Shown: positions 63,860 to 64,000 of the stretch, in pieces | Layout: every line of letters starts with the position of its first letter | How positions within the stretch are numbered: position 1 is the first letter of the stretch | NCBI GenBank assembly: GCA_905221605.1 | Contig: CAJNDS010001391.1 | Span: forward strand, 741,820 to 805,819 | Origin: Symbiodinium natans | Lineage: Eukaryota > Sar > Dinophyceae > Suessiales > Symbiodiniaceae | DNA: 64,000 nucleotides | Direction: 5' to 3' | The notes under the pieces: generated by a model | What the model saw: only the letters and a program-made list of their open reading frames with translations | The model's database searches: none | What the model was told of the DNA's origin: nothing | Made by a program: the position numbers and the translations under genes

Positions 63860-64000
63860 GGTTATTTGGGGGCTTGGAATCGGATTGATATTGCGATGAT
63901 AATATTTCAATTATTTATTTCGATAACTTCGTAAAATCTTTAGATATATTATCTTTTATTCTAAATTTTTTCTTTTCGTGATTATTTGGATTCGCTTCAT
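63860..64000. other. AT-rich window end
   Basis: After about 63870 the G/T-rich repeat gives way to AT-rich sequence. No gene. Confidence 0.7.

Noticed and set aside
1-64000. tRNA, rRNA, snRNA and CRISPR-like arrays.
   Set aside because: No cloverleaf with conserved boxes, no rRNA core sequence and no regularly spaced repeats of CRISPR type were recognised by eye; a covariance-model scan would be decisive.

Overview
The window looks like nuclear DNA of a dinoflagellate, most likely a Symbiodiniaceae-type alga. This rests on four things seen in the sequence: mid-range GC with long G, C and microsatellite runs; genes broken into short exons; introns that mostly start with GC or GT after an AG and end in AG before a G; and gene content rich in EF-hand, WW and WD proteins. 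There is no sign of prokaryotic operons, ribosome binding sites, CRISPR or insertion sequences. I recognised no tRNA, rRNA or spliced-leader gene. Every well supported gene is on the + strand.

Left part, 0-28 kb (single-copy genes, head to tail). A tRNA-His guanylyltransferase-like (THG1 family) gene is spread over at least eight exons at 4-2288. A beta-propeller protein starts at 3227, with coiled-coil exons up to 6163 that may be its 3' end. A protein built from degenerate EF-hand pairs starts at 6524 and runs on to about 12 kb. A CEP164-like WW protein lies at 17981-19003, with possible further exons to 21437. A multi-EF-hand protein occupies 23264-26483. A small secreted cysteine-rich repeat protein lies at 27051-27851. 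Between them are introns and spacers with low-complexity tracts.

Middle part, 29.5-61.7 kb (accessory, duplicated). Two long mosaic units lie head to tail, roughly 29.6-43.9 kb (unit A) and 44.9-61.7 kb (unit B). At least seven blocks recur in the same order and orientation. Each unit carries a P-loop NTPase gene followed by about 3 kb of conserved sequence. Several short reading frames survive in both units, which argues that a multi-exon gene family was duplicated. The NTPase gene is further amplified in tandem with a period of 1365 bp in unit A and about 1368 bp in unit B. Smaller direct repeats fill the spacers.

Right end, 61.9-64 kb. Composition changes sharply: pyrimidine and AT-rich sequence, then clustered near-palindromes of the AAAATTCCGGGAATTTT type, then about 900 bp of strongly strand-asymmetric G/T-rich minisatellite with a period near 130 bp, then AT-rich sequence to the edge.

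Exon boundaries were worked out by eye from reading-frame phase and splice motifs. Gene spans are therefore better supported than exact ends.
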